DNA of 64,000 bases from Natrarchaeobius halalkaliphilus (GCF_003841485.1 NZ_REFY01000002.1:372001-436000), one strand, 5' to 3'; counted from the first letter of the stretch, positions 9,047-18,758 are shown. Numbers and translations are program-made. The notes: generated by a model not told the origin, from the sequence alone.

Positions 9047-10333
9047 ATGCGTCTCGTACAGGTATTCGTCCCGAAGGGTGATCTCGAACTCGTCCTCGAG
9101 ACGGCCGACGCGACCGGCTTGGATTACGCCGTCTCCGAGGAGACCAGTCGAGGTGAGTTCGAAGCACTCGTTTCGATACCCGTTCCGCCGGCAGCCGTCG
9201 AACCGCTGCTCGCGGAGTTGCGTGCCGCCGGCTTCGACGAGGACTCGTATACGGTCGTCACCGCCGCTGAGACGATCGTATCGAGTCGAACCGATCAGCT
9301 GATCGGACAGTTCTCCGGAACCCGGATATCGCGGGAAGAGCTCCAGACGCGGGCCGAAGATCTCGCGCCGGCAGCGTCGACGTACTTCGTTCTCCTCGTC
9401 GTCAGTACGGTGATCGCGACCGCCGGATTGCTCCTCGACTCCGCCGCCACGATCATCGGGGCGATGGTCGTTGCGCCGCTTATGGGCCCGGCTTTGGCCG
9501 CCAGCGTCGGCGTGGTCGTCGACGACGGCGAACTCGCGACTCGAGGGGTTCTCTTTCAGGTGACCGGCCTGCTCGCGACGGTCCTGACGGCCGCCCTGAT
9601 AGGGTGGCTGCTTCGAGGCACCGTTTTGCTTCCGCCCGGATTCGACATCACCACGGTTCCACAGATCAGAGAGCGAATCACTCCGAATTTCCTCGCGTTG
9701 TTTCTGGCGCTGGGATCCGGCGTCGCCGGCGTCGTCAGCCTCGTTCGTAACGTGGGCTCCGTCCTCGTCGGGGTGGCGATCGCCGTCGCCCTCGTTCCCC
9801 CCGCAGCGACCGCCGGGCTCGGGATCGCCTGGGGACACTCGATAGTCGTCGTCACCGCCGGGACGCTCGTTCTCGTCAACATGCTCTCGATCAACCTGAC
9901 CGCGTTGATCGTCCTCTGGCTGTCGGGCTATCGTCCCCACCGAAGGGCGAGCGTCGAGCACGTCTACGGCCGAGTCAGATCGCGAATCGTCGTGTTGGTC
10001 GTCGCGATCGTCGTACTCTCGATGGTACTCGGCGGCGTCACGTACGGGACCTACCAGACCGCCGCAGTCGAACACGACGTCGGGACCGAACTCGAGGCGA
10101 TGAGCGACGATCCAGTCTTCGGAGATCTGCGGTTTCAGGAAGTCGCCGTGGAGTACGAACTGATCGACGTCTATACCGGCACAGAGCCCGCGGTCACGGT
10201 TCTGGTCGAGCGGCCGCCCGGCGAGCAAGAGCCGGCGGGGTTCGCTGATACCGTCCGCGAACGACTCGAAGATGCGACCGGTGGCGATCTCACGGTCACG
10301 GTCGAGCTGGTCGACACGCGACGGAGCGGTTGA
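9047..10333 (+). CDS. DUF389 (TIGR00341-type) membrane protein
   Basis: A 428-aa protein. Residues 1-95 form a soluble alpha/beta domain (MRLVQVFVPKGDLE...). About seven membrane helices span residues 110-350, with the family signature GAMVVAPLMGPALAASV in the second. The last 90 residues form a second soluble domain. DUF389 proteins are widespread in archaea and cyanobacteria and have no settled function; a role in small-molecule transport has been suggested. The start at 9047 is chosen because the family begins at MRLVQ; a GTG-type upstream extension (from 9008) looks spurious. Its TGA stop is the first triplet of palindromic element A. Confidence 0.8.
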   Translation: MRLVQVFVPKGDLELVLETADATGLDYAVSEETSRGEFEALVSIPVPPAAVEPLLAELRAAGFDEDSYTVVTAAETIVSSRTDQLIGQFSGTRISREELQTRAEDLAPAASTYFVLLVVSTVIATAGLLLDSAATIIGAMVVAPLMGPALAASVGVVVDDGELATRGVLFQVTGLLATVLTAALIGWLLRGTVLLPPGFDITTVPQIRERITPNFLALFLALGSGVAGVVSLVRNVGSVLVGVAIAVALVPPAATAGLGIAWGHSIVVVTAGTLVLVNMLSINLTALIVLWLSGYRPHRRASVEHVYGRVRSRIVVLVVAIVVLSMVLGGVTYGTYQTAAVEHDVGTELEAMSDDPVFGDLRFQEVAVEYELIDVYTGTEPAVTVLVERPPGEQEPAGFADTVRERLEDATGGDLTVTVELVDTRRSG

Positions 10334-10415
10334 TACGGACTGCTGTAACTGTTTACCGGCGCTCCCGAAACCCGGTCTCCGGATACGCCGGTACTGACTT
10401 ACAGTAGACCGTCGA
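10331..10415 (+). repeat. Stop-anchored palindromic element, copy A
   Basis: An 85-bp imperfect palindrome starting with the TGA stop of the DUF389 gene. The left arm reads TGATACGGACTGCTGTAACT and the right arm ends ACTTACAGTAGACCGTCGA. The inner stem is CCGGCG/CGCCGG. It lies between convergent genes (DUF389 and ThuA). It is most like copy B, 2.8 kb away. Confidence 0.85.
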
Positions 10416-10439
10416 GTTGCTCGGCGTCGTCGACCGCCT

Positions 10440-11135
10440 TCAGTCCCGTTCTCCGAACGACCGCGGTGATCCCCCCGGCGACGCTGCCCAGTCGACCGCG
10501 TTTTTGAGCACCCGTCGAACGGCGTCGTTCTCGAAGATGGGATAGGTCTCGTGGCCCGGCCGAAAGTAGAATATTCGGCCGTTCCCTCGCCGGTAACAAC
10601 AGCCGCTTCGGAACACCTCGCCGCCTTCAAACCAACTGACGAACACGAGCCGATCCGGTTCGGGGACGTCGAAGGGCTCGCCGTACATCTCCGTCTCGGG
10701 GAGTTCGATCGATTCGTCGAGTCCGTCGACGATCGGATGTCCCGGATCGACGACCCACAGTCGTTCCGCCCTTCCATCTTCGCGCCACTGGAGGCTACAG
10801 GTGGTCCCCATCAGCCGCTTGAACACCCTCGAGTAGTGAGCCGAGTGGAGGACGATCAGTCCCATTCCGTCGAGGACCCGCGCGTGGACCCGATCGACGA
10901 TATCCGTTGCGACCTCGTCGTGGGCCGTATGACCCCACCAGATCAGCACGTCGGTTCGCTCGAGGCGGCCCTCGTCGAGGCCGTGATCGGGTTCGTCGAG
11001 CGTCGCAGTATGGATCTCGTGAGCATCACCGAGCCCCTCAGCGATGGTTTCGTGGATTCCGTCCGGATAAACCGCTGCAGCGTCGTCGTCTTCGCGTTCG
11101 TGTCGGAATTCGTTCCAGATCGTGACGTCGGCCAT
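10440..11135 (-). CDS. ThuA-like (trehalose utilisation) domain protein
   Basis: A 231-aa protein of the ThuA family, a class I glutamine amidotransferase-like alpha/beta fold found with sugar dehydrogenases. Visible family features are [15 protein letters not shown] (about 62-76), the [13 protein letters not shown] segment (about 90-102), GHPIVDGL and the terminal [11 protein letters not shown]. In rhizobia ThuA/ThuB act in oxidation of trehalose and related disaccharides; the haloarchaeal substrate is unknown. It is divergent from the Gfo/Idh/MocA oxidoreductase at 11417, a pairing typical of ThuA clusters, so the two probably act on the same sugar. Confidence 0.8.
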   Translation of the reverse strand: MADVTIWNEFRHEREDDDAAAVYPDGIHETIAEGLGDAHEIHTATLDEPDHGLDEGRLERTDVLIWWGHTAHDEVATDIVDRVHARVLDGMGLIVLHSAHYSRVFKRLMGTTCSLQWREDGRAERLWVVDPGHPIVDGLDESIELPETEMYGEPFDVPEPDRLVFVSWFEGGEVFRSGCCYRRGNGRIFYFRPGHETYPIFENDAVRRVLKNAVDWAASPGGSPRSFGERD

Positions 11136-11416
11136 CGGGTGTTGCTCACCATCGACGTCCTTAGCATCGTGGGGTAGAGGGCGTATTAACTACGTACTGC
11201 TGCCCAGTTATTCCCACATGAACAATACGTTCAGGAGAGTATTTATATTATTTCGTGAATATAACGTCTATCAAACGGATTGATTAGTCACAACGCTTAT
11301 TTCGATCGCTGGCTGCGTATCTACATGGAATTCTTCACTCACGGACGAACGAAACCGAAGCGGTGCGTTTCTCTCGATTCGGTCGCCCTCAACGGCTGGG
11401 GAAGGGGTGCGTATGA

Positions 11417-12544
11417 ATGAACCGCGGAGCGATCGGGATCGGCATCGTCGGCCTCGGTGGGATGGGGACGCTTCACGCACGGAGTCTGTCTGATCTCGGT
11501 GCAGAGATCGTTGCGGGCGCAGATCTCGTCGAATCGAAGCGAGAGCAGTTCGAAACCGAGTTCGACGCGACGACGTACGAGACGCACGAGGGGCTCGTCG
11601 TCGACGGGGACGTCGACGCGGTCGTCGTCACCACGCCGAATCGTTTTCACGAGCCGATCACCGTCGACGCACTCGAGGCAGGCTGTGACGTGCTCGTCGA
11701 GAAGCCACTCGCACACACGCTCGAGAGTGCAGAGCGGATCGTGGCGACGGCAGCGGCCGCGGAGGGGTTCTGTATGGTCGGCTTTCACAACCGCCACGCC
11801 GCATCGATGGCGATATTCGACGAGTACGATGCCCGCGGTCGCTTCGGTGAACTCACCCACGTCGAGGCGAACTACGTCCGTCGGCGCGGGATTCCCGGTC
11901 CCGGCTCCTGGTTTACCGATCCGGATCTCGCCGGCGGCGGTGCGTTGCTCGATATCGGCGTCCACGCGCTCGATCTCGCACTCTATGCGCTCGACTTTCC
12001 CGAAATCACCGAAGTTTCCGGCGTCACCAGGACCACGTTCGGAACCCGCGAAACGTACGCCGATCCGGACGGCTTCGGGGACAACTGGGACGCTCAGGCG
12101 GAAACCTACGAGGTCGACGATTCCGTCAGTGCCTTCATCCGATTCGCTGACGGGCAGACGATCTCGCTCGAGTCTGCCTGGGCGACCAACCGAGAAGAGA
12201 GCATGGAGTTCAGAGTCCGGGGAACCGAGGCCGGGGCGAAGTTCGACATCGGCGGGACGGAACTGAACATAATCGAAGCCAGCACGGCGGGCTGTGACCA
12301 CTACGCCGACGTTCACCTCGAGGGAGATCCGACGGTCACCGGGCACGTCACACAGGACGAGGCGTTCCTCGACGCGATCGCGGCGGGTGGCGAACCGGAG
12401 ACGAACACGGTCGACGAAGCGCTCGTCGTCCAGCGCGTCATCGATGCGATCTATCGCTCGAGCGAAACCGGCCGAACCGTCCAGTTCGACGACTCGTTCC
12501 CCGAGTCCGAGCGAACGACGACGCCCAAATCGTTGACCGATTGA
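11417..12544 (+). CDS. Gfo/Idh/MocA-family NAD(P)-dependent oxidoreductase
   Basis: A 375-aa sugar dehydrogenase-like protein. Residues 1-125 form the Rossmann fold, with GIVGLGGMGTLHARSL near the N-terminus and the EKPLAHT motif at about 95-101, whose lysine is the family's catalytic residue. Residues 130-350 form the beta-sheet substrate domain, with GGGALLDIGVHALDL at about 175-190 supplying the conserved Asp and His. The substrate is probably a pyranose or inositol derivative. It faces the ThuA gene across a 281-bp AT-rich intergenic region (11136-11416) that must carry both promoters. In-frame codons do not extend upstream of this ATG. Confidence 0.88.
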   Translation: MNRGAIGIGIVGLGGMGTLHARSLSDLGAEIVAGADLVESKREQFETEFDATTYETHEGLVVDGDVDAVVVTTPNRFHEPITVDALEAGCDVLVEKPLAHTLESAERIVATAAAAEGFCMVGFHNRHAASMAIFDEYDARGRFGELTHVEANYVRRRGIPGPGSWFTDPDLAGGGALLDIGVHALDLALYALDFPEITEVSGVTRTTFGTRETYADPDGFGDNWDAQAETYEVDDSVSAFIRFADGQTISLESAWATNREESMEFRVRGTEAGAKFDIGGTELNIIEASTAGCDHYADVHLEGDPTVTGHVTQDEAFLDAIAAGGEPETNTVDEALVVQRVIDAIYRSSETGRTVQFDDSFPESERTTTPKSLTD

Positions 12545-12716
12545 ACGCCGTCAAGTGCTTGACCCACATCGTTTCGACGTGGTCGATACGCAGTGTCGAT
12601 ACGAAACCAGAGAGATGTCGATCGATCCGAGAACTAGTATATTATAGTTGCTAAAGCAATTCATTCAAATAGTTATAGAGGAGTTTTATAATCACTAATC
12701 AGCTATTCGATAGCGG

Positions 12717-13108
12717 ATGAAGCGACGAACGACGCTCGCGATCGTCGGTGCATCGATCTTCACAGGAGCAGCAGTTAACGCGACGACAGCGACGACCGAC
12801 GGCGGCCCACGAATCGTCGACATCGACTCCGAAACCAGTACCGAAGACGTCGACGCAGGCGACGAGTACGCAATCGAGTACGTTGACGGCCGGACAGTCG
12901 TCGTTACGGCTCGACGACGGTCTCCACCCCTTGCTACGAGGCAACCGTCCCCGCAATCGAATCCACGGCGTTTGGAGACGTAGTACGTATGATGCCCGAG
13001 CAAACGCGCGACGTCTGTCCCGACGTTCTCGCGCGGCTCGCGTTCCGGATCGAACTCGAGTACGCGGATCAGGCTGCCGACGTCTTTCTCCAGTTCGTCG
13101 ACGACTGA
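12717..13108 (+). pseudogene. Frameshifted small exported protein
   Basis: The reading frame from the ATG at 12717 encodes a signal peptide (MKRRTTLAIVGASIFTGAAV, twin arginine, possibly Tat) and about 45 acidic residues ending ...EYVDGRTVVVT. The meaningful sequence then continues in another frame from about 12910: GSTTVSTPCYEATVPAIES, on to a C-terminus ...AADVFLQFVDD at the TGA 13106-13108. Restoring one base near 12908-12912 would join the two halves into a 130-aa protein of the style of haloarchaeal secreted proteins. A TATA box (TTTTATAATC, 12684-12693) lies 29 nt before the ATG. This is either a real frameshift or a sequencing error. The stop codon is the first triplet of element B. 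Confidence 0.6.
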
Positions 13109-13191
13109 TACGGTCTGCTGTAACTGTTTACCGGCGCACCCGGCACCCGGTCACCGGATACGCCGGTACTGACTTACAGCAGACCGCATGA
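13106..13191 (+). repeat. Stop-anchored palindromic element, copy B
   Basis: An 86-bp palindrome beginning with TGA at 13106, in frame with the C-terminal half of the frameshifted gene. Left arm TGATACGGTCTGCTGTAACT; right arm ends ACTTACAGCAGACCGCATGA; inner stem CCGGCG/CGCCGG. Next on the right, convergent, is psmB. Copies A and B differ at only a few positions. Confidence 0.85.
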
Positions 13192-13234
13192 CGGCGTCGT
13201 CTCGAAGGACTGTACAAAAGAGAGCGGCCGAGGA

Positions 13235-13966
13235 TCAGATGACGTCGTCGAAGTCGTGGTGGCCGTGGATGTCGACGCCCTCCTCGGTGATCTCACAGAG
13301 GAAGACACCGTTGCCGGAGCCCGTGTCGCGTTCGGCCGCGGATTTGATTCCGCGGGCGGCGACGGTCGTCGCCTCGTCGTTCGAGAGGTCGTCCTCGTAG
13401 GCCTGCTCTAAGTGACCGTAGGCGAGTTGCATTCCGGAGCCGGTAACGGTGTAGTCGTCTTCCATCACGCCGCCCGCAGGATCGATGCTGTAGACGTGAC
13501 TGCCGTCGTCGTCGACGCCGCCGAGGATCGGGTGGATCGCGAAGAACGGGCCGCCGCGGGCGAAGTTTCCGGCGAGCGTCGCCAGCGCGTCAATGCTCAT
13601 GTTCTCGCCGCGTCGGGCCTCGAAGAGGTTGACCTCCGCGCGAAGGCTCGAGATGAACGACTGGGCACCGCCGACGCTTCCGACCATCGTCAGCGCGCCC
13701 GTCGGATGGATCTGTTCGACCTTCTGGACGTTCTTATTGGAGACGAACCGTCCACCCAGGCTCGCACGCATGTCCGTGGCGATGACGACGCCGTCGGTCG
13801 TCGTGATTCCGATCGTCGTCGTTCCGGTCTTGTTCACGTTGTCTAGGTCGGCGCGCGTGAGTTCGTTCTGTGGCATCGATCCGATCTCCGGCGCGTAGGG
13901 GTCCGGACTGCGATCGAGTTGATCTGCCGTACGGGAAAACTCCGAGTCGTCTATGGGTGTTCGCAT
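13235..13966 (-). CDS. psmB: 20S proteasome subunit beta
   Basis: The catalytic beta subunit of the archaeal 20S proteasome, an N-terminal-nucleophile threonine protease, 243 aa. A 48-residue propeptide is removed at the G48/T49 bond, exposing the catalytic Thr of TTTIGITTTDG. The conserved Asp of ATDMRAS, the lysine of SNKNVQKV and GSGMQLAYG are all present. It begins ATG at 13966. A TATAAAA (minus strand, 13992-13998) lies about 29 nt upstream, so the transcript is probably leaderless. It is a single-gene unit; the alpha subunit is not in this window. Confidence 0.95.
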   Translation of the reverse strand: MRTPIDDSEFSRTADQLDRSPDPYAPEIGSMPQNELTRADLDNVNKTGTTTIGITTTDGVVIATDMRASLGGRFVSNKNVQKVEQIHPTGALTMVGSVGGAQSFISSLRAEVNLFEARRGENMSIDALATLAGNFARGGPFFAIHPILGGVDDDGSHVYSIDPAGGVMEDDYTVTGSGMQLAYGHLEQAYEDDLSNDEATTVAARGIKSAAERDTGSGNGVFLCEITEEGVDIHGHHDFDDVI

Positions 13967-14304
13967 TGACGAACCTTTACGGTCGACACGGTATAAAACA
14001 TCGGCGTTCCCGGCGGCCGAACACGGATGACGAGCGAGAAACGGTTCGAACCGATTCGCGAGCCGGGGGCTCTCGCGTACAGTGACTCACACGAGAACCG
14101 TCGCCCCTCGTATCTACTCCTTGTGACCAGAGGTACTTAAAGAAAATCCACGCTCGAGAGAGCGGTCGGTCGAGCGGTTCCGAACCGATTCGGTGTCCGG
14201 TCGGTGCGGTGAGCGACGCGAGACGGACGGAGGGAACGTTCGACCACCCATCAGCAATCGCCCGTTCCGAAAGGCATAATCGGACGCTGTCCCGAGTACG
14301 GGCA
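13967..14304. other. Intergenic region between psmB and mptA
   Basis: 338 bp without a convincing gene. The left end holds the psmB promoter (TATAAAA, 13992-13998). A run AGGTACTTAAAGAAAATCC near 14131-14149 is a possible TATA region, but it is over 150 nt before the mptA ATG. No stable palindrome or RNA gene was recognised. Short open frames on both strands lack haloarchaeal protein character. Confidence 0.5.
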
Positions 14305-15246
14305 ATGAGTCATCAGCTCCCGGACGTACAGGCGTCGTCTCCCGACGTCACGGTTGGTCTGAGTCAGGTCGGCGTCACCGGCGTCGAGAAACTCGTCAAG
14401 ATCGCCCGCGAAGGGAAGCGCCCGCTCGTGTTCACCGCCGAGTTCGAGGTGTTCGTCGACCTTCCCGCCTGGCGCAAGGGCGCGGACATGAGCCGAAACA
14501 TGGAGGTCATCGACGAAATACTCGAGGATGCGACCCGCGAGGAGGCCTATCACGTCGAAGAGGTCTGTGGTGACGCCGCCGAGCGGCTCCTCGGAAAACA
14601 CGAGTACACCTCCAAGGCGACCGTCTCGATGGAAGCCGAGTTCATGCGCCGCGAGGAGACGCCCGCGACCGACCGCGAGACCCAACACACCGTCGACATC
14701 GTCGCGTCCGCGACCGCGACCGACGAGGGGACCCGCGAAGAGATCGGTGCGACGGTCACGGGAATGACGGTCTGCCCGTGTTCACAGGGGATGTCGGCTG
14801 CCCGAGCGAAAGCGACGCTCGAGGATCTGGACGTCGACGACGAAACGATCACGCAGTTCCTAGAGGAGGTCCCACAGCCGGGTCACTCCCAGCGAGGCCA
14901 CGCGACGCTGACGGTCGAATCCGGCGGCGATCCGGACGTCGACCTCAACGACGTCATCGATATCGCCCGCGACGCGATGAGCGCGCGGATCTACAACCTC
15001 GCAAAGCGCCCCGACGAAGATCACATGACTTTCGAGGCACATTCTGACGCCAAGTTCGTCGAGGACTGCGTTCGTTCGATGGCCGAAGGGGTCGTCTCCC
15101 AGTTCGGTCACCTCCCCGACGACGCCGTGGTCACGATGAAACAGTCGAACGACGAATCGATCCACCAGCACAACGCACACGCCGAACGAGTCGTCGAGAT
15201 GGCGACGCTTCGCGAAGAAATCGACGGAACTCACCGTCCCCAGTAA
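14305..15246 (+). CDS. mptA: GTP cyclohydrolase MptA (COG1469/FolE2 type)
   Basis: Converts GTP to 7,8-dihydro-D-neopterin 2',3'-cyclic phosphate, the first step of archaeal pterin biosynthesis; in haloarchaea it feeds folate synthesis. 313 aa, usual length. The metal-binding CPCSQ (C157, C159) lies within [14 protein letters not shown]. The T-fold halves include GQ/E-rich strands such as [22 protein letters not shown] and the final IHQHNAHAE are conserved. The ATG at 14305 starts the family homology; in-frame codons back to 14209 do not look like protein. Monocistronic, convergent with the TrmB gene. Confidence 0.92.
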   Translation: MSHQLPDVQASSPDVTVGLSQVGVTGVEKLVKIAREGKRPLVFTAEFEVFVDLPAWRKGADMSRNMEVIDEILEDATREEAYHVEEVCGDAAERLLGKHEYTSKATVSMEAEFMRREETPATDRETQHTVDIVASATATDEGTREEIGATVTGMTVCPCSQGMSAARAKATLEDLDVDDETITQFLEEVPQPGHSQRGHATLTVESGGDPDVDLNDVIDIARDAMSARIYNLAKRPDEDHMTFEAHSDAKFVEDCVRSMAEGVVSQFGHLPDDAVVTMKQSNDESIHQHNAHAERVVEMATLREEIDGTHRPQ

Positions 15247-15340
15247 ACGCCGGCACACCGCCAGCTGGGCGCTGGACGAGTCGGACCGCGCGGTGAGAGA
15301 GATCCGATGAAGGGATTCGATGACGGAAAGTCGGGTCGGT

Positions 15341-16147
15341 TCAACTGAACTCGAGCGGTTCGGCCTCGGTCCATCTGGGAACGAACTCTTCGTGGACGGT
15401 CGCGGCGAACTCCGGGTCCTTCAGATCGATCATTCCGAACGCATCTCCCGACGAGAGTGGGTTCGGAACCTGAATGCAGAGTTCGACGTCGTCGATGAGA
15501 TTGAACGAGCCGGTCACGTCGTCGTTCGTCCGAACGTCGAAGTCGTCGCGACCCTGAAGGGTACGACGATACCGCTCACCCACGTTTTCCGACAGCGTCC
15601 CGATCATCTCGCGGGTCATTAACACGTCGACCGAGACGCCCCTGTCGAGTGCGTTCTCGAGTTCCTCGGTGACGTCTTCGCTGACGGTCTGCATGTCTCG
15701 CTCCGGTACCGGATCGGCAGCCACCATCACGATGTGGTCGTCAGCGGCTGCGAGGCGCTCTAACAGGAGATCGGTCGTCTCCTCGGGCCCGACCGCGGCG
15801 GTCCAGAACTGCTCTTCGATCGGATCGGCCGCATCGAGCTCGTCAGAGAGGTCGTCGACGATCGACTCGTACTGTTCTGCCTTTTCCTCGAGTTCGCGGC
15901 GTTTGTCGTCGAGAAGCCGGTCGAGCGCCGTCGAGGGTTCGACTGCGACGTACTTCTTCGGGCGACTCGCGGTCTGGCTCCGGACGAGATTGTACTGTTC
16001 GATACTGTTCAACACGTCGTAAATCCGTCCCATCGGCACGTCGCTCGCTCGCGACAACTCCTTTGCCGTTGTGGGCCCCGTGTTCAAGAGTGCGCGATAC
16101 GCTCGAGCTTCGTACTCAGAAAGCCCGAGATCCCTGAGACTGGCCAT
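15341..16147 (-). CDS. TrmB-family transcriptional regulator
   Basis: A 268-aa regulator of the TrmB family. The N-terminal winged helix-turn-helix covers residues 1-75 (LGLSEYEARAYRALLNTGPTTAKELSRASDVPMGRIYDVLNSIE). A coiled-coil dimerisation segment spans about 78-105 (DDKRRELEEKAEQYESIVDDL). The C-terminal half (115-250) resembles the effector part seen in shorter TrmB-like proteins and lacks the extended sugar-binding domain of TrmB proper. It lies 69 bp downstream of the YyaL-type gene on the same strand. Its target and ligand are unknown. Confidence 0.8.
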   Translation of the reverse strand: MASLRDLGLSEYEARAYRALLNTGPTTAKELSRASDVPMGRIYDVLNSIEQYNLVRSQTASRPKKYVAVEPSTALDRLLDDKRRELEEKAEQYESIVDDLSDELDAADPIEEQFWTAAVGPEETTDLLLERLAAADDHIVMVAADPVPERDMQTVSEDVTEELENALDRGVSVDVLMTREMIGTLSENVGERYRRTLQGRDDFDVRTNDDVTGSFNLIDDVELCIQVPNPLSSGDAFGMIDLKDPEFAATVHEEFVPRWTEAEPLEFS

Positions 16148-16216
16148 ACGTCGAACGAAGTGAGTGAAGAAACATAAACGCTGTGGTAGTTTGACGGCGT
16201 TCGGGATTGTCGTTCC

Positions 16217-17884
16217 TTAGCCCTCGATTCCCTCGAGAATAGCCCCTAGCCGGTGGCTCAACTGAGAGGGAGTTTCAGCGGTTTCGGAGTGAACGTCGCC
16301 CCGTTCGATCCGAGCGGTTCCAGGATCGAGTTCGTCCGTCGCCTCCGGAACGACGATCTTCTCGTGGTCCGCGAGGCGTAACGCGCCACGGTGTAAATCC
16401 GATCCGATTTCGTCCCCGACCAGAACCACCAGCGGCCCCTCGAGCAGTCGAGAGACTGCCGTCGCATAGCGGGCGACCTGAACGCCGAACCGATCGCTCG
16501 CCCCGGCGAAGTCCTCGAGCGTCTCGCGAGCGACGGCCCGATAGCGATCGTCGCCCGTCTGTACCGACAGATCGATCAACGCGTCAGCAAAGACCACGTT
16601 CGAGTCGAGTGGTCGGAGGGTTCGATCGAGGAGACCGACGGGTTCTGGCGACGCATCGACGAACGAGTCACCGTCCCGGAGACGTTCGATCGTCGCATCA
16701 GCGACTGCGACCGCGTCCTCGAGTGCGTTCGTCTCGAGAACACTGCCAGCGGTCGTCAGCGCGGACACCACGCGCGCCTGATTCGCAAGCAAGCCCGCTG
16801 GTCCGGTCTCCGGCTGTGAATCGTGACCGTCGTGGACGTGAGCGACGACACCGTCGTCGATCATCTCCGTTCGGAGGGTCTCGAGCGCCCGCTCGGCGTA
16901 TCGCCGGGCGCGTTCGTCGTCCGTGTAGGCGACGTAGGTACAGAGCCCGTCGATCGCCAGCGCGTTCGGCCCGGAAAAAACGCGCTCGTCGATCGGTGGC
17001 TCGGGAGCACTCGAACGCTCGGTCGCGTCGAGACCGTGAGCCGCGTCCGAGCCGGGTGCCTGGCTGCTGGCGAACGCGTCGACCTCGCCGTTCCAGAGCG
17101 TCGTCGTCAGATATTCGATCGTCCGCTCGGCGGGCCGGCGATAGCCGTCGTCGCCCGTGTGAAGATAGGCGTTGGCGAACGCCCGGACGAGCGCCCCGTT
17201 CGCATCGAGCAGCTTCTCGTACTGGAGCCCCGACCAGTCGCGTTCGGTCCCGAAGCGATAGAACCCACCATCGTACTCGTCCAGTAAGTTCGCTCCGACG
17301 GCGTCGAACGACCGTAGCGCCATCTCCCTGTCGCGTTTGAGAGAAAACTCGAGCGCGTCGGGTAACGGAAATTTCGGCCCCTCACCCCAGCCGCCCGCGG
17401 TATCGTCGTACGTTTCCGTGAGTTGACCCAGCATCGCCGCTTCGACGTCGGTCGTGAGTTCGCCCGCAGGAGGGTTGTCCTCCCGGAGTGGACGAGGAAC
17501 CCGTCCGCCATCAGCTCCGTTGGTCTGCCACATCGTTCGGACGCTGTCGAGCACCTGTCGCATTCCCTCGGGACCGAGGTAGCCCGCCCCCGTGAGGACC
17601 TGACCGTTCGGCGCGAGAAACACGGTCGACGGGAAACCGCCCATGTTGTACCGATCACGAACGCGCGGGCGGCGGTCGACGTCGACGCGAACCGGGACGA
17701 AGCTGTCGTTGACGTTCGCCGCGATCCGTGGCTCTGCGTACGTCTCTTCGTCCATCTCGTGACAATGATCACACCACGTCGCCGTCATCGAGAGCAAGAT
17801 CGGAACGTCCGCCTCCGTGGCCTCATCGAAGGCGCGATTTCCCCACTCACGCCACTCGACGTGCGCTTCGTCGTCACTCTTCAT
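16217..17884 (-). CDS. Thioredoxin-domain / YyaL (DUF255, SSP411-type) protein
   Basis: A 555-aa protein. Residues about 5-130 form the thioredoxin-like DUF255 domain, with WCDHCHEM (about 37-44) as the CxxC-like active site and NMGGFPSTVFLAPNG in the cis-Pro region. The rest is an (alpha/alpha)6 six-hairpin glycosidase-like domain, with GGFYRFGTERDWSG and KLLDANGAL visible. Bacterial YyaL and mammalian SPATA20 belong here; the physiological role is unsettled. I prefer the ATG at 17884 (MKSDDEAHVEWREWG); an ATG at 17938 would add 18 residues of poor character. The C-terminus is shorter than in bacterial homologues. Confidence 0.8.
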   Translation of the reverse strand: MKSDDEAHVEWREWGNRAFDEATEADVPILLSMTATWCDHCHEMDEETYAEPRIAANVNDSFVPVRVDVDRRPRVRDRYNMGGFPSTVFLAPNGQVLTGAGYLGPEGMRQVLDSVRTMWQTNGADGGRVPRPLREDNPPAGELTTDVEAAMLGQLTETYDDTAGGWGEGPKFPLPDALEFSLKRDREMALRSFDAVGANLLDEYDGGFYRFGTERDWSGLQYEKLLDANGALVRAFANAYLHTGDDGYRRPAERTIEYLTTTLWNGEVDAFASSQAPGSDAAHGLDATERSSAPEPPIDERVFSGPNALAIDGLCTYVAYTDDERARRYAERALETLRTEMIDDGVVAHVHDGHDSQPETGPAGLLANQARVVSALTTAGSVLETNALEDAVAVADATIERLRDGDSFVDASPEPVGLLDRTLRPLDSNVVFADALIDLSVQTGDDRYRAVARETLEDFAGASDRFGVQVARYATAVSRLLEGPLVVLVGDEIGSDLHRGALRLADHEKIVVPEATDELDPGTARIERGDVHSETAETPSQLSHRLGAILEGIEG

Positions 17885-18007
17885 ACCGGACCGTCGGCTG
17901 TCGGCGGTGTAAGGGCTTCGCTCCGTCATCTCGAGCATCGAATCGGAATTCGGCGCGAGCGGTGACGAGAGTAAAGGGTTTTCACCCTCGGAAAGCTATA
18001 TCCGGGC

Positions 18008-18616
18008 ATGCTCCGGTGGATCTTCGCGCTGTTGCTCATCCCGTTTCTCGACGCGGTGATCCTCGCGATCGTCGTCAGCCAGACGACTTACATCGGCTGG
18101 GTCGGGATGGTTCTGCTCGTCGTCCTGACGGGACTGATCGGAATGTTGCTCGTCCGCGCCGAGGGGCGACGAACCCTTCGAAAGATGCAACGATCGCTCG
18201 CAGCGGGAAAACCGCCGACGAACGAACTGCTGGATGGCGGGCTACTGATCGCCGCCGGTGCGTTCTTGCTCACGCCCGGTCTCGTGACCGACGCGATCGG
18301 GTTTCTACTCGTTCTCCCCCTCTCGAGGATCCCCATCCGTGCCGGTCTCAAACGCTACGTGATCGTCCCGTATGCGGACAAGAAGACGGCCGGCTTCGCG
18401 AGCGGGACCGTCTGGACGTACGGCTTTCCCGAAGGGGATCGATCGGAGGACTCCGCGACGACTGCGAACGATGGAACGTACGACCTCGGAGAGGACGCCT
18501 ACTCCGTCGATTCGACCGGCGGGGATTCGTACACGATCGACTTCGGAGACGAATCATCGACCGGTTCCTCGAGTTCCGAAGACGGGACCGATGATCGCGA
18601 CCCCCGCGCTCGCTAG
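18008..18616 (+). CDS. FxsA-family membrane protein
   Basis: A 202-aa protein with the FxsA core in residues 1-125: membrane helices at about 3-24 and 28-48, a cytoplasmic link containing GRRTLRKMQRSLAAGKPP, then the family signature GGLLIAAGAFLLTPGLVTDAIGFLLVLP (about 77-104). The last 75 residues are an acidic Ser/Gly/Asp-rich tail not found in bacterial FxsA. In E. coli FxsA overproduction relieves phage T7 exclusion by F plasmid, but its normal role is unclear. It is divergent from the YyaL-type gene and followed by tRNA-Ile. Confidence 0.85.
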   Translation: MLRWIFALLLIPFLDAVILAIVVSQTTYIGWVGMVLLVVLTGLIGMLLVRAEGRRTLRKMQRSLAAGKPPTNELLDGGLLIAAGAFLLTPGLVTDAIGFLLVLPLSRIPIRAGLKRYVIVPYADKKTAGFASGTVWTYGFPEGDRSEDSATTANDGTYDLGEDAYSVDSTGGDSYTIDFGDESSTGSSSSEDGTDDRDPRAR

Positions 18617-18684
18617 CGATTCGCACGGGCCCGACGGAAAGAAACGCTTAAACGTACCACGGGGCAACTACGGGATGCGAAGAC

Positions 18685-18758
18685 GGGCCGATAGCTCAAT
18701 CAGGTTGAGCGCCACTCTGATAAGGTGGAGGCTCTCGGTTCAAATCCGAGTCGGCCCA
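18685..18758 (+). tRNA. tRNA-Ile (GAU)
   Basis: A complete cloverleaf of 74 nt without CCA. Acceptor GGGCCGA pairs with TCGGCCC and the discriminator is A758. The anticodon loop is CTGATAA, giving anticodon GAT. The T-arm is CTCGG-TTCAAAT-CCGAG. No intron. It marks the left border of the accessory stretch reaching to tRNA-Pro. No second copy of its 3' end is visible downstream, so a classical att duplication is not supported. Confidence 0.95.

Noticed and set aside
8936-10777. 613-aa minus-strand open frame across the DUF389 gene and copy A
   Set aside because: Composition is Arg/Asp/Gly-rich low-complexity typical of antisense reading; the DUF389 plus-strand protein is a clear membrane family.
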